From the NCBI RefSeq assembly GCF_039536745.1, contig NZ_BAAAZE010000001.1:1-64000 (forward strand): a stretch of 64,000 bases of DNA, read 5' to 3'. The number at the start of each line of letters is the position of its first letter. The stretch's first letter is position 1. Source of the DNA: Actimicrobium antarcticum. GTDB lineage: Bacteria > Pseudomonadota > Gammaproteobacteria > Burkholderiales > Burkholderiaceae_D. The translations under genes and the position numbers were made by a program. Shown here piece after piece: positions 8,087 to 17,620 of the stretch. Under the pieces are notes generated by a model that saw only the letters and a list, made by a program, of their open reading frames with translations, searched no databases and was not told the origin of the DNA.

Positions 8087-11000
8087 CTAATAAAAATTCC
8101 GGCTTTCCACGGTCAGGCTTCCCAGCAATGCCGAATGGTCCAGCACCTGTTTCGCAATCAGGTGCCGCACCTCGCCGACGCGTTGCCAGACACCGTATAC
8201 CGTCAACAGACTGGCCTGTAAAATTTCCCGGCGATGGCGTTCCTGCACGTCCTTCCAGACGATCACGTTAATCACCCCGGTCTCATCCTCCAGCGTGATG
8301 AACATCGTGCCTTTGGCCGTGCCCGGTCGTTGGCGCATGGTCACCAACCCGGTGGTGCGTACCAGCTTGCCGTTGGAAAAGCCTTTCAGTTCCAGTGCGG
8401 TCGACAGCTTCATCTGCTTGAACTTTGGCCGCAGTAGCGCCAGCGGATGGCGGTTCAAGGTCAGGCCAAGGCTGTGATAATCCGCCACGATCTCGTGACC
8501 CTCGGTGGCTGCCGGCAGCATCAATGCCGCTTCGGTGATGGGCGCATTGCGCAGCAGCGCAGTCACGGGCAAGAGCGCGGCTACTTCCCATTTGGCTTGC
8601 CGGCGATGGCCGGACAGTGCTGACAGCGCATTTGCATCGGCGAGTGCTTTCAGGTCCTGCTGGTCGAGTTCGGCGCGGCGCGCCATGTCGTCGACGCTGA
8701 CAAACGGCATCATGGCCCGTACTTCGACCATCCGCCGTGCGCTGTCGCGCGCGAGTCCGCGTACCAGGCACAGACCGAGCCGGACATCGGGCTGGGTGGC
8801 ATTGCGTTCATCGCCATGTTCTTCCAATGTGCAGTCAACGTCGCTGACCATCACGTCGACCGGTAGTACGCGCACTCCGTGGCGCCGGGCGTCCTGGACC
8901 AGTTGCGATGGTCCGTAAAATCCCATCGGTTGTGAATTGAGCAGCGCCGCCAGGAACGCCGCCGGTTCATGCCGCTTGATCCATGCAGAGACATACACCA
9001 GGAGCGCAAAACTGGCGGCGTGTGATTCGGGAAAACCGTATTCGCCGAAGCCTTCGATCTGGCTGAAAATGCTTTCGGCGAATTCCAGTGCATAGCCACG
9101 CGCCAGCATGCCGCTGATCACCGGCTCACGGAATTTCTGTATGCCGCCTTTGCGTTTCCATGCGGCCATCGATCGACGCAGGTCATCCGCCTGGCCCGGT
9201 GTGAAACCCGCTGCCAGCATCACCACCTGCATCACCTGCTCCTGAAAAATCGGTACTCCCAGCGTACGTTCCAGCGCGGTTTTCATGTCGGCGTTGGCGT
9301 AGACCGGTTGTTCCAGCCCTTGCCGGCGACGCAGGTACGGATGCACCATGCCGCCCTGAATGGGGCCCGGCCGCACGATCGCGACTTCGATCACCAGGTG
9401 GTAGAACTTGTCGGGACGCAGGCGCGGCAACATCGACATTTGCGCACGTGACTCGATCTGGAATACGCCCACGGTATCGGCGGCACAAATCATAGCGTAG
9501 GTCTCCGGGTCTTCGGCAGGTACATCCTGCATCGTGAAGACTTCGCCGCGCCGCAAGCCGACCATATCCAGCGCGCGCCGGATTGCCGACAGCATGCCCA
9601 GAGCCAGCACATCGATCTTCAGGATACCCAGTGCATCGAGATCATTCTTGTCCCATTCGATGACGCTGCGGTCCGGCATCGATGCATTTTCGATCGGGAC
9701 CAGTCGGGCCAGATTGTCGCGTGCAATGACGAACCCGCCGGGATGCTGGGACAGATGGCGCGGAAAGCCGATCAGCGTTTGCGTCAGGACCATCAGTTTT
9801 TGCACCACCGGCGCATCCGGGTCGAAGCCGCATTCGCGCAATCGCTCACCCATGACTTCGCGCCCATCCCACCATTGATGCGAGCGCGATAGTCGATTGA
9901 TCTGTTCAAAGTCGATGCCAAGCGCCTTGCCTACATCTTTGAGTGCCGAGCGTGGCCGGTAAGTAATGTGCACACCAGTCAGTGCAGCGCGATGGCGGCC
10001 GTATTTCTGGTAGATGTACTGGATCACTTCTTCGCGCCGCTGATGTTCGAAATCGACATCGATATCCGGCGGCTCGTTGCGCTCTTTCGAAATGAAGCGC
10101 TCGAACAGCACCGACATCCGGTCGGGATCGACTTCGGTAATGCCGAGGCAATAACAGACCGCCGAATTGGCCGCAGAGCCGCGGCCCTGGCACAGGATGT
10201 CCTGACTGCGCGCAAAACGCACGATGTCGTACACCGTCAGGAAATACGGCGCATAGACCAGGTCCCGGATCAGTGCGAGTTCATGTTCGATCTGTTCCTG
10301 TACCTTGGCCGGCATGCCGCCGGGGAAGCGCCGCATCGCGCCTTCATAGGTCAACCGCCGCAGGTAGCCGTCTTCGGTTTCACCGTCAGGGACGATTTCA
10401 AGGGGATATTCATAGCGCAATTCATCCAGTGAAAACGTGCAGCGTTGCGCGATCACGAGTGTTTGTTCCAGCAATGCGCGTGGATACAGCTGGCCCAGGC
10501 GCACGCGCGAGCGCAAGTGCTGTTCGGCGTTCGGTTGCAGGTCGAGGCCGCATTCGGCGATCGACTTGCCCAGCCGGATGGCGGTCACCGTGTCCTGCAA
10601 AGGCTTGCGCGAACGCACATGCATGTGGACATCACCGCTGGCCACCAGCGGCAAGTCGCTGGAGTGCGACAAGCGGGTCAGGCGTTGCAACCACACATCA
10701 TCCTCAATGTGGTGCAACAGCTCTACGCCGATCCAGCTGCGGGCAGGGAAAACACGTCCCAGCCAACCCGCCTGTTGCTGCATCAGTGCGTCGGAATGGG
10801 TGTGTTGCGGCAGCCAGATCGCCAGGCAGTCCGGCAAACCATTGAGCTCCCCAGTCATGAAATCAGGCATGTCCAGCTGATAAAAGCCCTTGCCGGAACG
10901 CCGCCGTCCGTCGGTAATCAGTTGGGACAGATTGCCATAGCCGTCGCGACTGGTTGCCAGCAGTAGCAACCTGATGCCGCAGTCGAGCGTGACTTCGGTA

Positions 11001-11206
11001 CCGATGATCAGGGGCAGGGCGCATTTTTTTGCGGCGATATGGGCCCGCACGACACCTGCCAACGAACATTCATCGGTCATGGCGAGTCCGGCATAGCCAA
11101 GGTCGCAGGCTCGCTCGACTAGTTCTTCGGGATGCGAGGCACCGCGCAGGAAGGTGTAGTTCGACAGGCAGTGCAGCTCGGCATAAAGAGGGAGGAGAAG
11201 TGGCAT
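8087..11206 (-). CDS. dnaE2: Error-prone DNA polymerase DnaE2
   Basis: 1039-residue C-family polymerase alpha subunit used in SOS mutagenesis and lesion bypass. An N-terminal PHP domain starts at YAELHCLSNYTFLRGASHPEE, the polymerase core has GRGSAANS and the catalytic PDIDVDF motif, then come a helix-hairpin-helix region and an OB fold near the C-terminus. It lacks the tau-binding tail of replicative DnaE. The ATG at 11206 is chosen because homology begins there; a GTG start at 11233 would fall inside the LexA box. In many proteobacteria the gene ends an imuA-imuB-dnaE2 cassette; here it stands alone with its own LexA site. Confidence 0.95.
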   Translation of the reverse strand: MPLLLPLYAELHCLSNYTFLRGASHPEELVERACDLGYAGLAMTDECSLAGVVRAHIAAKKCALPLIIGTEVTLDCGIRLLLLATSRDGYGNLSQLITDGRRRSGKGFYQLDMPDFMTGELNGLPDCLAIWLPQHTHSDALMQQQAGWLGRVFPARSWIGVELLHHIEDDVWLQRLTRLSHSSDLPLVASGDVHMHVRSRKPLQDTVTAIRLGKSIAECGLDLQPNAEQHLRSRVRLGQLYPRALLEQTLVIAQRCTFSLDELRYEYPLEIVPDGETEDGYLRRLTYEGAMRRFPGGMPAKVQEQIEHELALIRDLVYAPYFLTVYDIVRFARSQDILCQGRGSAANSAVCYCLGITEVDPDRMSVLFERFISKERNEPPDIDVDFEHQRREEVIQYIYQKYGRHRAALTGVHITYRPRSALKDVGKALGIDFEQINRLSRSHQWWDGREVMGERLRECGFDPDAPVVQKLMVLTQTLIGFPRHLSQHPGGFVIARDNLARLVPIENASMPDRSVIEWDKNDLDALGILKIDVLALGMLSAIRRALDMVGLRRGEVFTMQDVPAEDPETYAMICAADTVGVFQIESRAQMSMLPRLRPDKFYHLVIEVAIVRPGPIQGGMVHPYLRRRQGLEQPVYANADMKTALERTLGVPIFQEQVMQVVMLAAGFTPGQADDLRRSMAAWKRKGGIQKFREPVISGMLARGYALEFAESIFSQIEGFGEYGFPESHAASFALLVYVSAWIKRHEPAAFLAALLNSQPMGFYGPSQLVQDARRHGVRVLPVDVMVSDVDCTLEEHGDERNATQPDVRLGLCLVRGLARDSARRMVEVRAMMPFVSVDDMARRAELDQQDLKALADANALSALSGHRRQAKWEVAALLPVTALLRNAPITEAALMLPAATEGHEIVADYHSLGLTLNRHPLALLRPKFKQMKLSTALELKGFSNGKLVRTTGLVTMRQRPGTAKGTMFITLEDETGVINVIVWKDVQERHRREILQASLLTVYGVWQRVGEVRHLIAKQVLDHSALLGSLTVESRNFY

Positions 11207-11561
11207 GACATGAATAATACTGTATATAAACACAGTTAAGTTGCGATGATTTTTCTCAATCTCTCCCTACTTTTTTCAGTGGCGGCATGGTTTTACCGAG
11301 TGGCTGGAGCTTTCCGGCGTGCACCATGCACGATACTTTGATGCACCGCTTCAGGGCGTCGACCGCACCAGCGCAAGTCATTTCTTTTTGGAAGCTTCAT
11401 TGCTTGCGCAAGAGTATTTAGTTGCCCTATAGTCATAAATGACGAATACCAAAAGTAGTTATTTGTTCCAATAGTTGGTCATGCCTTGCGCCCCGTCGCA
11501 CATTGAACACCGACTTGTTACCCGTTCCGAGCAGCCCGATGTCAACTTGTGCGAGCCCCCC
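11207..11561. other. Intergenic region between dnaE2 and the Cache-CheW gene
   Basis: 355 bp between divergent genes. Apart from the LexA box I see only an AT-richer stretch before the plus-strand gene (about 11380-11480) containing the short palindrome CTTGCGCAAG at 11402-11411. No confident promoter or RNA gene could be assigned. Confidence 0.5.
11219..11236 (-). promoter_or_regulatory. LexA (SOS) box upstream of dnaE2
   Basis: ACTGTATATAAACACAGT contains the consensus CTGT-N8-ACAG with matching outer A/T bases. It is centred about 22 bp before the dnaE2 start codon, where bound LexA would block transcription. This arrangement is typical for SOS-induced dnaE2. Confidence 0.9.
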
Positions 11562-14210
11562 ATGCCTACGCGTGATTCTTTTCCCATAGAGCCGTTTCTT
11601 CCCTACATGCGTGATGTCGCCAAATGCGAACAGGCCTTGCATGAAGTAAATCTGATGTGGCACATGATCGAATCCTCGGCGCGGATGAATTGTCCGCGCG
11701 AGGCGGGCACGATTTTGCCGACGATGGCCGCGACCCGTGCCCGCTTTCGCCAGCTGGAAGAAGAACTGGTCATCAATCTGGCCCGTGAAAAGCTGCGCAA
11801 TGCCCACGCCGCACTGGCCACGACTGCGGGTTATATCATCGAGATCGTGGTACGCAACCTGTTCGAGCGCACCGCCGATGTCGGCTTCCTGGCCACCGAT
11901 CGCGAGCTCTGCCTGTTCGTGGCCGGCATCACCAGTGATACCGATGCAGTGCGGCGCCGATTGTGCGCTTACCGCGACAAATACACGGTCTATGACGAGA
12001 TCATCCTGCTCGACACCAGTGGTCGTGTGCTGGTGCAACTGGACCCGCAATCCGCACTCGATAGTAGTCGTGACGCACTGATTGCCCGGACACTTGTTTG
12101 CGATACCTATGTCGAAACCTTTCGCGCCAGCGACCTGTGTCCGGACAAGCGCAATGCGCTCATCTATTCGCGTCGGCTGTGTCATCCCGATACCGGGGCG
12201 GTGATTGGTGTGCTGTGCCTGAGCTTTGCCTTCGAGGAAGAGATGGGACGGATTTTTTCGACGCATGGCGACCCCGGCGATCGCTCGAACATGCTGTTGC
12301 TCGATGGTGATAATCGTGTCATCGCCAGTGCCGATACGTACTGGATGCCACTGGGAACGCTGGTGCCGGTCAATGCCAGTGACGTGCCGGGGTTGATGAT
12401 GTTCGGCGGCCGCGAGTATCTGGTGTGCACGATCAGCTCGCAAGGCTACCAGGGTTACCCGGGGCCAGCCGGCTGGCAGGGCCAGGTCATGATTCCTGTC
12501 GATATCGCTTTCGGTGGCAAGCAGGCAACGTTGCTTGACCAGCTTGCGCCGGCGCTGGCAAATGGCGTGCTGTCGCATGCCCATGCATTCTGCCCGCCGC
12601 TGTTCGGCATCATGCGTGCCGCCGATAGTGCGTCCGAAACCATCCGGCGGGTGGTATGGAACGGTCAGGTCATGACCACCGGACAGGATGCAGGTCTGGG
12701 CCGTCTCAAGACCATCCTCGAGCAGATCAGTGAGACAGGAGCGCGCAGCAATGCGCTGTTTGCGGAATCGATCCGTGATCTGTTCGATACGGTACTGGCA
12801 TCGGGTCTGCGTGATACAGAGTTCGTCACGCACCTGTTGGTCGATCTGCTGGACCGCAATCTGTATGAGCGTGCCAACGATTGCCGCTGGTGGGCGCTGA
12901 CGCCTGAACTGCGCCGCTTGCTGGCAGTCACGCAGCGCAGTGCCGGGGATATCGACAACATGACGCGCATCCTGGCGACCATCAACGGGTTGTACTCGGT
13001 CTACACGTGCCTGTTCGTGTATGACCGAAATGGGATGATCATTGCCAGCACCGGGGAGGGTATCGGTACGACCATCGATGCGGTATCGCTGGGCCAGGTG
13101 ACGGCGTTGCGCACCGGTCAGGATTATTACGTATCGCCATTCGAGCCGTCGACCTTGTATGGCGACATGCCGACGTATGTGTATCACGCGGCGATTCGGC
13201 ATCCGGATCGCGATACCGAGGTTATTGGTGGCATTGGCATCGTGTTCGATGCAGGACCGGAATTCTCGGCGATGTTGTGCGGCGGCCTGGGTGGCAAGAC
13301 TGAAACCCAGGCCGATACCCGGGCGTTTTTCGTGGATCGGCGCGGCGTGATTATTGCCAGTACCGATCCGTCTCGCCCGGTGGGCGGCACGCTGGATGTC
13401 GATAGCAGTTTTCTGGCGCCGGGCAGCGGTTGCAGCACGTCGCGGATCGTGACACACGATGGCAGCTATGCACTGGTGGGATGCACGGCGTCGCATGGTT
13501 ATCGCGAATTCAAGGTCTCCGATGCGTATTCCGGGGATGCGAGTGCCGATGTCATTGCTGTCGTGATTGCCGCGGTTGGGCCTGTCGCCCAGGGCAGCGT
13601 CGGGAACACTGAACCAGTAGCGCGCTTCACGTCGGTGCCGGGGATGCTGGATGGTCTGGAATTCGCCACCTTCTATCTGGACAATGCGTTACTCGCGATA
13701 CCTGCTGAACACGTGCGTGAGGCATTGCCCGCCGCGGGTGTGTCACCGATGTCGATCGGCGCTGGCGCTGGCTGCCTGGGTATTCTTCCGGTGGTGGGTA
13801 GTCAACCCGGCATGTCGGACGACTTTGTCTGGGTCTTCGATCTGGGTGCATTTTTGTCGGGCAAGCCGACCGTGCAGGACAGCCGAAGCCAGATTATTGT
13901 CGTGCGCTTAGGCCAGCGCTCGATCGGTTTGCTGGTGACGCAATTGCACGGCGTCGGCAGGTTCGATCCGGCACAACTGGTGGCTACGCCCATGGGTGGC
14001 CAGGCCACTGGCAATGGCATGCTGGTCCGGCAGGTTATTCAGGCCGAGGAAGATAACTTGCTGATACAGGTGGTCGATCTTGCCTATCTGTTTGGGGTGC
14101 TGATGGCACCGGCGAACGCCGCGCCAGAGTTGCCGGACAATGTGTACGCGCTGCAGCCGGCAGGGTATTCATCGACCGGCGGCAACGCCCAGAAGGCCGG
14201 ATCGCATTGA
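11562..14210 (+). CDS. Tandem Cache-like / CheW-domain protein
   Basis: 882-residue protein combining sensory and chemotaxis coupling modules. Two regions look like repeated Cache-type sensor units: about 80-330 (NLFERTADVGFLATD, IILLDTSGRVLVQLD, SNMLLLDGDNRVIASAD) and about 410-600 (NLYERANDCRWWAL, CLFVYDRNGMIIAST). A third related stretch is at 600-690 (AFFVDRRGVIIASTD). Residues about 700-850 are a CheW domain (FYLDNALLAIPAEHVREAL to VQVVDLAYLFGVL-like). No hydrophobic segment long enough for a membrane helix or signal peptide is visible, so it appears cytoplasmic. No methyl-accepting signalling hairpin is present. ATG at 11481 is an alternative start; neither has a good ribosome site. Confidence 0.78.
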   Translation: MPTRDSFPIEPFLPYMRDVAKCEQALHEVNLMWHMIESSARMNCPREAGTILPTMAATRARFRQLEEELVINLAREKLRNAHAALATTAGYIIEIVVRNLFERTADVGFLATDRELCLFVAGITSDTDAVRRRLCAYRDKYTVYDEIILLDTSGRVLVQLDPQSALDSSRDALIARTLVCDTYVETFRASDLCPDKRNALIYSRRLCHPDTGAVIGVLCLSFAFEEEMGRIFSTHGDPGDRSNMLLLDGDNRVIASADTYWMPLGTLVPVNASDVPGLMMFGGREYLVCTISSQGYQGYPGPAGWQGQVMIPVDIAFGGKQATLLDQLAPALANGVLSHAHAFCPPLFGIMRAADSASETIRRVVWNGQVMTTGQDAGLGRLKTILEQISETGARSNALFAESIRDLFDTVLASGLRDTEFVTHLLVDLLDRNLYERANDCRWWALTPELRRLLAVTQRSAGDIDNMTRILATINGLYSVYTCLFVYDRNGMIIASTGEGIGTTIDAVSLGQVTALRTGQDYYVSPFEPSTLYGDMPTYVYHAAIRHPDRDTEVIGGIGIVFDAGPEFSAMLCGGLGGKTETQADTRAFFVDRRGVIIASTDPSRPVGGTLDVDSSFLAPGSGCSTSRIVTHDGSYALVGCTASHGYREFKVSDAYSGDASADVIAVVIAAVGPVAQGSVGNTEPVARFTSVPGMLDGLEFATFYLDNALLAIPAEHVREALPAAGVSPMSIGAGAGCLGILPVVGSQPGMSDDFVWVFDLGAFLSGKPTVQDSRSQIIVVRLGQRSIGLLVTQLHGVGRFDPAQLVATPMGGQATGNGMLVRQVIQAEEDNLLIQVVDLAYLFGVLMAPANAAPELPDNVYALQPAGYSSTGGNAQKAGSH

Positions 14211-14368
14211 CATCGACATGTCGGGCAGGTGTTGCGGGCTAACCGGCGCTTCTGCCGGATAGTCCGGGCACTGCTATAGTCGGGCGCAGTGCGGCGCAAC
14301 CCTGCCGTGTACGCACTGCGGCAGCCGTTCGCATTCCCACTTCTCCCACCCTTGCAGTCAGGATCGAC

Positions 14369-15196
14369 ATGGCGAACTCCATCGGAATACGTTCTGCAGT
14401 GCTTGTTTTTGCGTTACTTGCCTCGCATGGGCCGCTAGTTCATGCCGACGAAATCGACCTGGTTGAGATCGTGCGCAATCCGGTAATCGGCAACTACAAG
14501 GGCTACGCCGAGTTCAAAATGGCGCATTACGATAACGCACGCATGATCTGGGAAGCGCTGGCGCAGCGTGGTAATGCCGATGCGAGTTTCAATCTGGGCA
14601 TCCTCAGCGAAGACGGACTGGGCGAACCCCAGAGCATGCCGGAGGCGCTTCGCCATTACGAACAAGCCGCCGAGGCCGGTAGTCCTCGCGCCCAATATCG
14701 GCTCGGCCTGCTGTATTCGGCCGGAGTAAAAATTCCGAAAGACGATGCGCGTGCAGATCGCTGGCTGACTGCGGCAGCTGCGCAGGGAGATACCGATGCG
14801 GCAGCGCGTCTTGCGCTAAGGAATGCTGCACACAGAACGCCGCGCGACCAGGCTTTTTATGATGCAGAGACCTTGCATGCAGCCGGACAATACAGCGAGG
14901 CGGCGGCAATTTTTCAGCGTCTGGCGCAGGCCGGCGACACCCGTTCGCAATCCCGGCTGGGCTGGATGTTCGAGGTAGGTCAGGGTGTGCCGCGTGATCT
15001 TGACCAGGCTGCAGTACTGTTCCGTCAGGCAGCTGAAAGTGGCGATGCCGACGCGCAGTACGCCCTTGCCGTGATGCTGCAGACCGGGAAGGGGCAAACA
15101 CGCAATCCCGAAGAGGCAGACGCGTGGTTGCACCGCGCTGCGGCGCAGGGGCACGTATTGGCTACCAGTGCGCTGAAAAAAGGCGTCGCCCGCTGA
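14369..15196 (+). CDS. Secreted Sel1-repeat (TPR-like) protein
   Basis: 275 residues with an N-terminal signal peptide ending at about LVHA-DE (residue 26). Several Sel1-like repeats follow, with characteristic segments such as ADASFNLGILSEDGLG, PRAQYRLGLLYSAGV, TRSQSRLGWMFEVGQGV and ADAQYALAVMLQTGKG. Sel1 repeats mediate protein-protein contacts, here probably in the periplasm. It lies 158 bp after the Cache-CheW gene on the same strand and could be co-expressed. The binding partner is unknown. Confidence 0.87.
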   Translation: MANSIGIRSAVLVFALLASHGPLVHADEIDLVEIVRNPVIGNYKGYAEFKMAHYDNARMIWEALAQRGNADASFNLGILSEDGLGEPQSMPEALRHYEQAAEAGSPRAQYRLGLLYSAGVKIPKDDARADRWLTAAAAQGDTDAAARLALRNAAHRTPRDQAFYDAETLHAAGQYSEAAAIFQRLAQAGDTRSQSRLGWMFEVGQGVPRDLDQAAVLFRQAAESGDADAQYALAVMLQTGKGQTRNPEEADAWLHRAAAQGHVLATSALKKGVAR

Positions 15197-15306
15197 TTCT
15201 GCCGGCGAGCGGCTTGCGTCGCTATTCTGCGCGTTACGGGTTGAACTTTTCCCGCGCGGTGTCTGTTTGCACACAATTGATTTCTGGTCCCATTGGCCAG
15301 ATTGTC

Positions 15307-15331
15307 CGGCTGGCAAGATCATTGCCAGCCG
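15307..15331. repeat. Hairpin between convergent genes
   Basis: Perfect 10-bp inverted repeat CGGCTGGCAA / TTGCCAGCCG with a 5-nt loop, between the ends of the Sel1 gene and the convergent amidohydrolase gene. No T-tract follows on either side, so it may be a transcript-end stabiliser rather than an intrinsic terminator. Confidence 0.55.
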
Positions 15332-15365
15332 AATCCGACTACAACCACAGCGGTCAGGCAGCGTC

Positions 15366-16778
15366 TCACAGCGTCATCAGCTTTCGCACTGCCTGGCGCG
15401 CCTGCGCCCTCAATTCCATGACGTCAACGTTGTTGAGTGCATCGCTATCCACCACCTGCCGACCGTTCACCCACAGGCCTTTTAACATTGGCCGTCCCCC
15501 ACTTGCGACCGGCCCCACTGCCACATCGTGCAAGCCGAAGTAGCGCGGGTCTTCCAGCGCGTAGAGCGCAATGTCTGCCGACATGCCCGGTTCCAGCGTA
15601 CCGATCGCGTCCAGTCCCAGCACTTTCGCACCGCCCGAAGTGCCCCAGGACACCACGTCGTCGGCGCTGACTGCGGTGCGGTCGTCTTCGCCCTGGCCAC
15701 CGCGGTATGTCGGCAAGCTGCGTTCGCCCGCAGCGGCGCGCTGCATCAGCCATGCGGCGTGCACTTCCGAGATCATGTCGGCGGCCTCGTTGGACGCGGC
15801 ACCGTCCACGCCGATGGAGATCGGTACGCCCGCCGCCTGCAGCGCCATGATGGGTGCGATGCCGCTACCCAGGCGGCCGTTGCTCTGGGGGCAGTGGGCG
15901 ATGCCGGTGCCGGTGCTGCCCAGCAGGGCAATCTCTTCCGCATCCAGCTTCACCAAATGGGCAAACCAGACATCGCTGCCCAGCCACTCGTGCTCGGCCA
16001 CGAAGCGCACGGGGCTCATGCCGTGCATGGAATGGGTGGTGTCCTGGTAGCTCACGGTTTCCGACAGGTGCGAGTGCAGGCGGATGCCCAGGCTGCGCGC
16101 GGTGCGGGCGCACTCCACCAACTCGGCGGGTGCCATCGAGTAGGGTGGTGTGGTGGGGGCCATCACCACGCGGCGCATGGCGTTGGGGGAGGTGTCGTGA
16201 TAGCGCGCAGTGAGACGCTGCACATCGCCCAGGAATGCATCGAGTGTTTCGGGGCGCAGCGCCTGGGGCAGCTCGGACTCCAGCTGGCGGACCTTGGTCG
16301 CGCCACCGCGGCACAGCACCATGCGCAGGCCCATGCGCTCGGCCTCGTCAAACAGAATGGCCGAGCTGTCGAACGGCATGCCGGGGTAGTAAAGGTAGTT
16401 GTGGTCGGCCACGGTGCCGCAGCCCGACAGCGCCAGCTCCAGCAGGCCAACGCGTACGGCGGTGCGAAACATTCCTTCATCGAACGCGGCGCGAAAACGG
16501 TAGGGCGTGGCCGCCAGCCAGGCCGTCAGTGGCAGGTCCAGACCGTGCGCGTCGCCCTTGAGGAGCGACTGGAACAGGTGGTGGTGGGTATTGATCCAGG
16601 CGGGGTAGACCACGCAGTCGGTGGCGTCCACCACGCGCTCGCCGGGCTCGGGCGTGAGCCGGCCAATGGCGTCGATCAGGTTGCCACGAATGCGGATGTC
16701 GGGCCCGGCGGTGCGGGATGTAGCGCCGCGCTGGCCGGTGACGATAGCGGCGGCGTTGCGGATGAGGGTCGAGGTCAT
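15366..16778 (-). CDS. TRZ/ATZ-type amidohydrolase (possible aminopurine or pyrimidine deaminase)
   Basis: 470-residue metal-dependent hydrolase of the ATZ/TRZ family, close in look to 8-oxoguanine deaminase and hydroxyatrazine ethylaminohydrolase. Metal-site residues are visible: His65 and His67 (NTHHHLFQ), His237 and Glu240 (HSHLSE), His274 (WFAHLVKL) and Asp325 (GVDGAASNE). Members hydrolyse amino groups from N-heterocycles. It is last in an operon with an ABC transporter and a Rieske oxygenase, so the substrate is probably an imported heterocycle or its oxidised product. The exact substrate cannot be told from sequence alone. Confidence 0.85.
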   Translation of the reverse strand: MTSTLIRNAAAIVTGQRGATSRTAGPDIRIRGNLIDAIGRLTPEPGERVVDATDCVVYPAWINTHHHLFQSLLKGDAHGLDLPLTAWLAATPYRFRAAFDEGMFRTAVRVGLLELALSGCGTVADHNYLYYPGMPFDSSAILFDEAERMGLRMVLCRGGATKVRQLESELPQALRPETLDAFLGDVQRLTARYHDTSPNAMRRVVMAPTTPPYSMAPAELVECARTARSLGIRLHSHLSETVSYQDTTHSMHGMSPVRFVAEHEWLGSDVWFAHLVKLDAEEIALLGSTGTGIAHCPQSNGRLGSGIAPIMALQAAGVPISIGVDGAASNEAADMISEVHAAWLMQRAAAGERSLPTYRGGQGEDDRTAVSADDVVSWGTSGGAKVLGLDAIGTLEPGMSADIALYALEDPRYFGLHDVAVGPVASGGRPMLKGLWVNGRQVVDSDALNNVDVMELRAQARQAVRKLMTL

Positions 16779-16810
16779 GGGTAGTTTTCGCGTGATGTTG
16801 ATGATGTTGG

Positions 16811-17608
16811 TTAGGCGCCTTGCGCGCTCTCATGCCAATGGCCCAGCGCTTTTCTTGAAAGCCAATCCATGCTGACAAACAGCGCCACGCCGGTGAGCGA
16901 GATCAGGGCCAGCGCGGCAAACAGGCGGGGAATGTTGATCTGGAAGCCTGCCTGCAGGATTTCGTAGGCCAGGCCGGTACCCGTGCCACCGGTGCCGGCC
17001 ACAAACTCGGCCACCACTGCACCAATCAGCGCCAACCCGCTGGAGATGCGCATCCCGCCAAAAAAGAACGGGAGTGCACTGGGAATGCGCAGGCGCACCA
17101 GCGTTTGCCAGCGACTGGCGCGGTTGAGTTTGAACAGGTTCAGCAGCCCGGGATTCACACTGCGCAAGCCCAGCACTGTGTTGGAGATGATGGGAAATAC
17201 GGTCACCAGCGTGGCGCAAATCACCAGCGCCAGGGTAGGTTGCTTGACCCAAATGATGATGAGCGGTGCCACTGCCACCACGGGGGTGACCTGCAACAGG
17301 ATGGCGTAGGGGAACAGGCTGGCCTCGATGAGCCGGTTCTGTACAAACAGAAACGCCGCCACCACGCCCAGCACCGTGGCCAGCGTAAACGCCAGCACGG
17401 TGATCTTGAGCGTGGTGGCCAGCGCCAGCAGCAGCGACGGGCCATCGGTCACCAGCGTGCGGGCAATGTCGCTGGGCTTGGGCACCAGATACACCGGTAC
17501 CTGCCAAGCCGTGCAAAGTCCTTGCCAGAGCAGCAGAAACACGGCACCCACGATGAGCGGCGCCAGCCAGTTGAGAGTGGAAGCGTGGTGATCGGAAAGC
17601 GTTTGCAT
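16811..17608 (-). CDS. ABC transporter permease, SsuC/TauC/ThiX type
   Basis: 265-residue inner-membrane permease with about six hydrophobic helices and the binding-protein-dependent transport signature EFVAGTGGTGTGLAYEIL near residue 200. GAGGAG precedes the ATG. It is 12 bp downstream of the ATPase gene and 32 bp upstream of the amidohydrolase. It should form the membrane channel for the THI5/NMT1-type binding protein at 19649-20635. Confidence 0.88.
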   Translation of the reverse strand: MQTLSDHHASTLNWLAPLIVGAVFLLLWQGLCTAWQVPVYLVPKPSDIARTLVTDGPSLLLALATTLKITVLAFTLATVLGVVAAFLFVQNRLIEASLFPYAILLQVTPVVAVAPLIIIWVKQPTLALVICATLVTVFPIISNTVLGLRSVNPGLLNLFKLNRASRWQTLVRLRIPSALPFFFGGMRISSGLALIGAVVAEFVAGTGGTGTGLAYEILQAGFQINIPRLFAALALISLTGVALFVSMDWLSRKALGHWHESAQGA

Positions 17609-17620
17609 GGTGGTGGCTCC

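Noticed and set aside
11433..13496. Long open frame (687 codons) antisense to the Cache-CheW gene
   Set aside because: It is rich in His, Arg and Gln and has no domain-like sequence; it is a by-product of the GC-rich codon pattern of the real gene on the plus strand.
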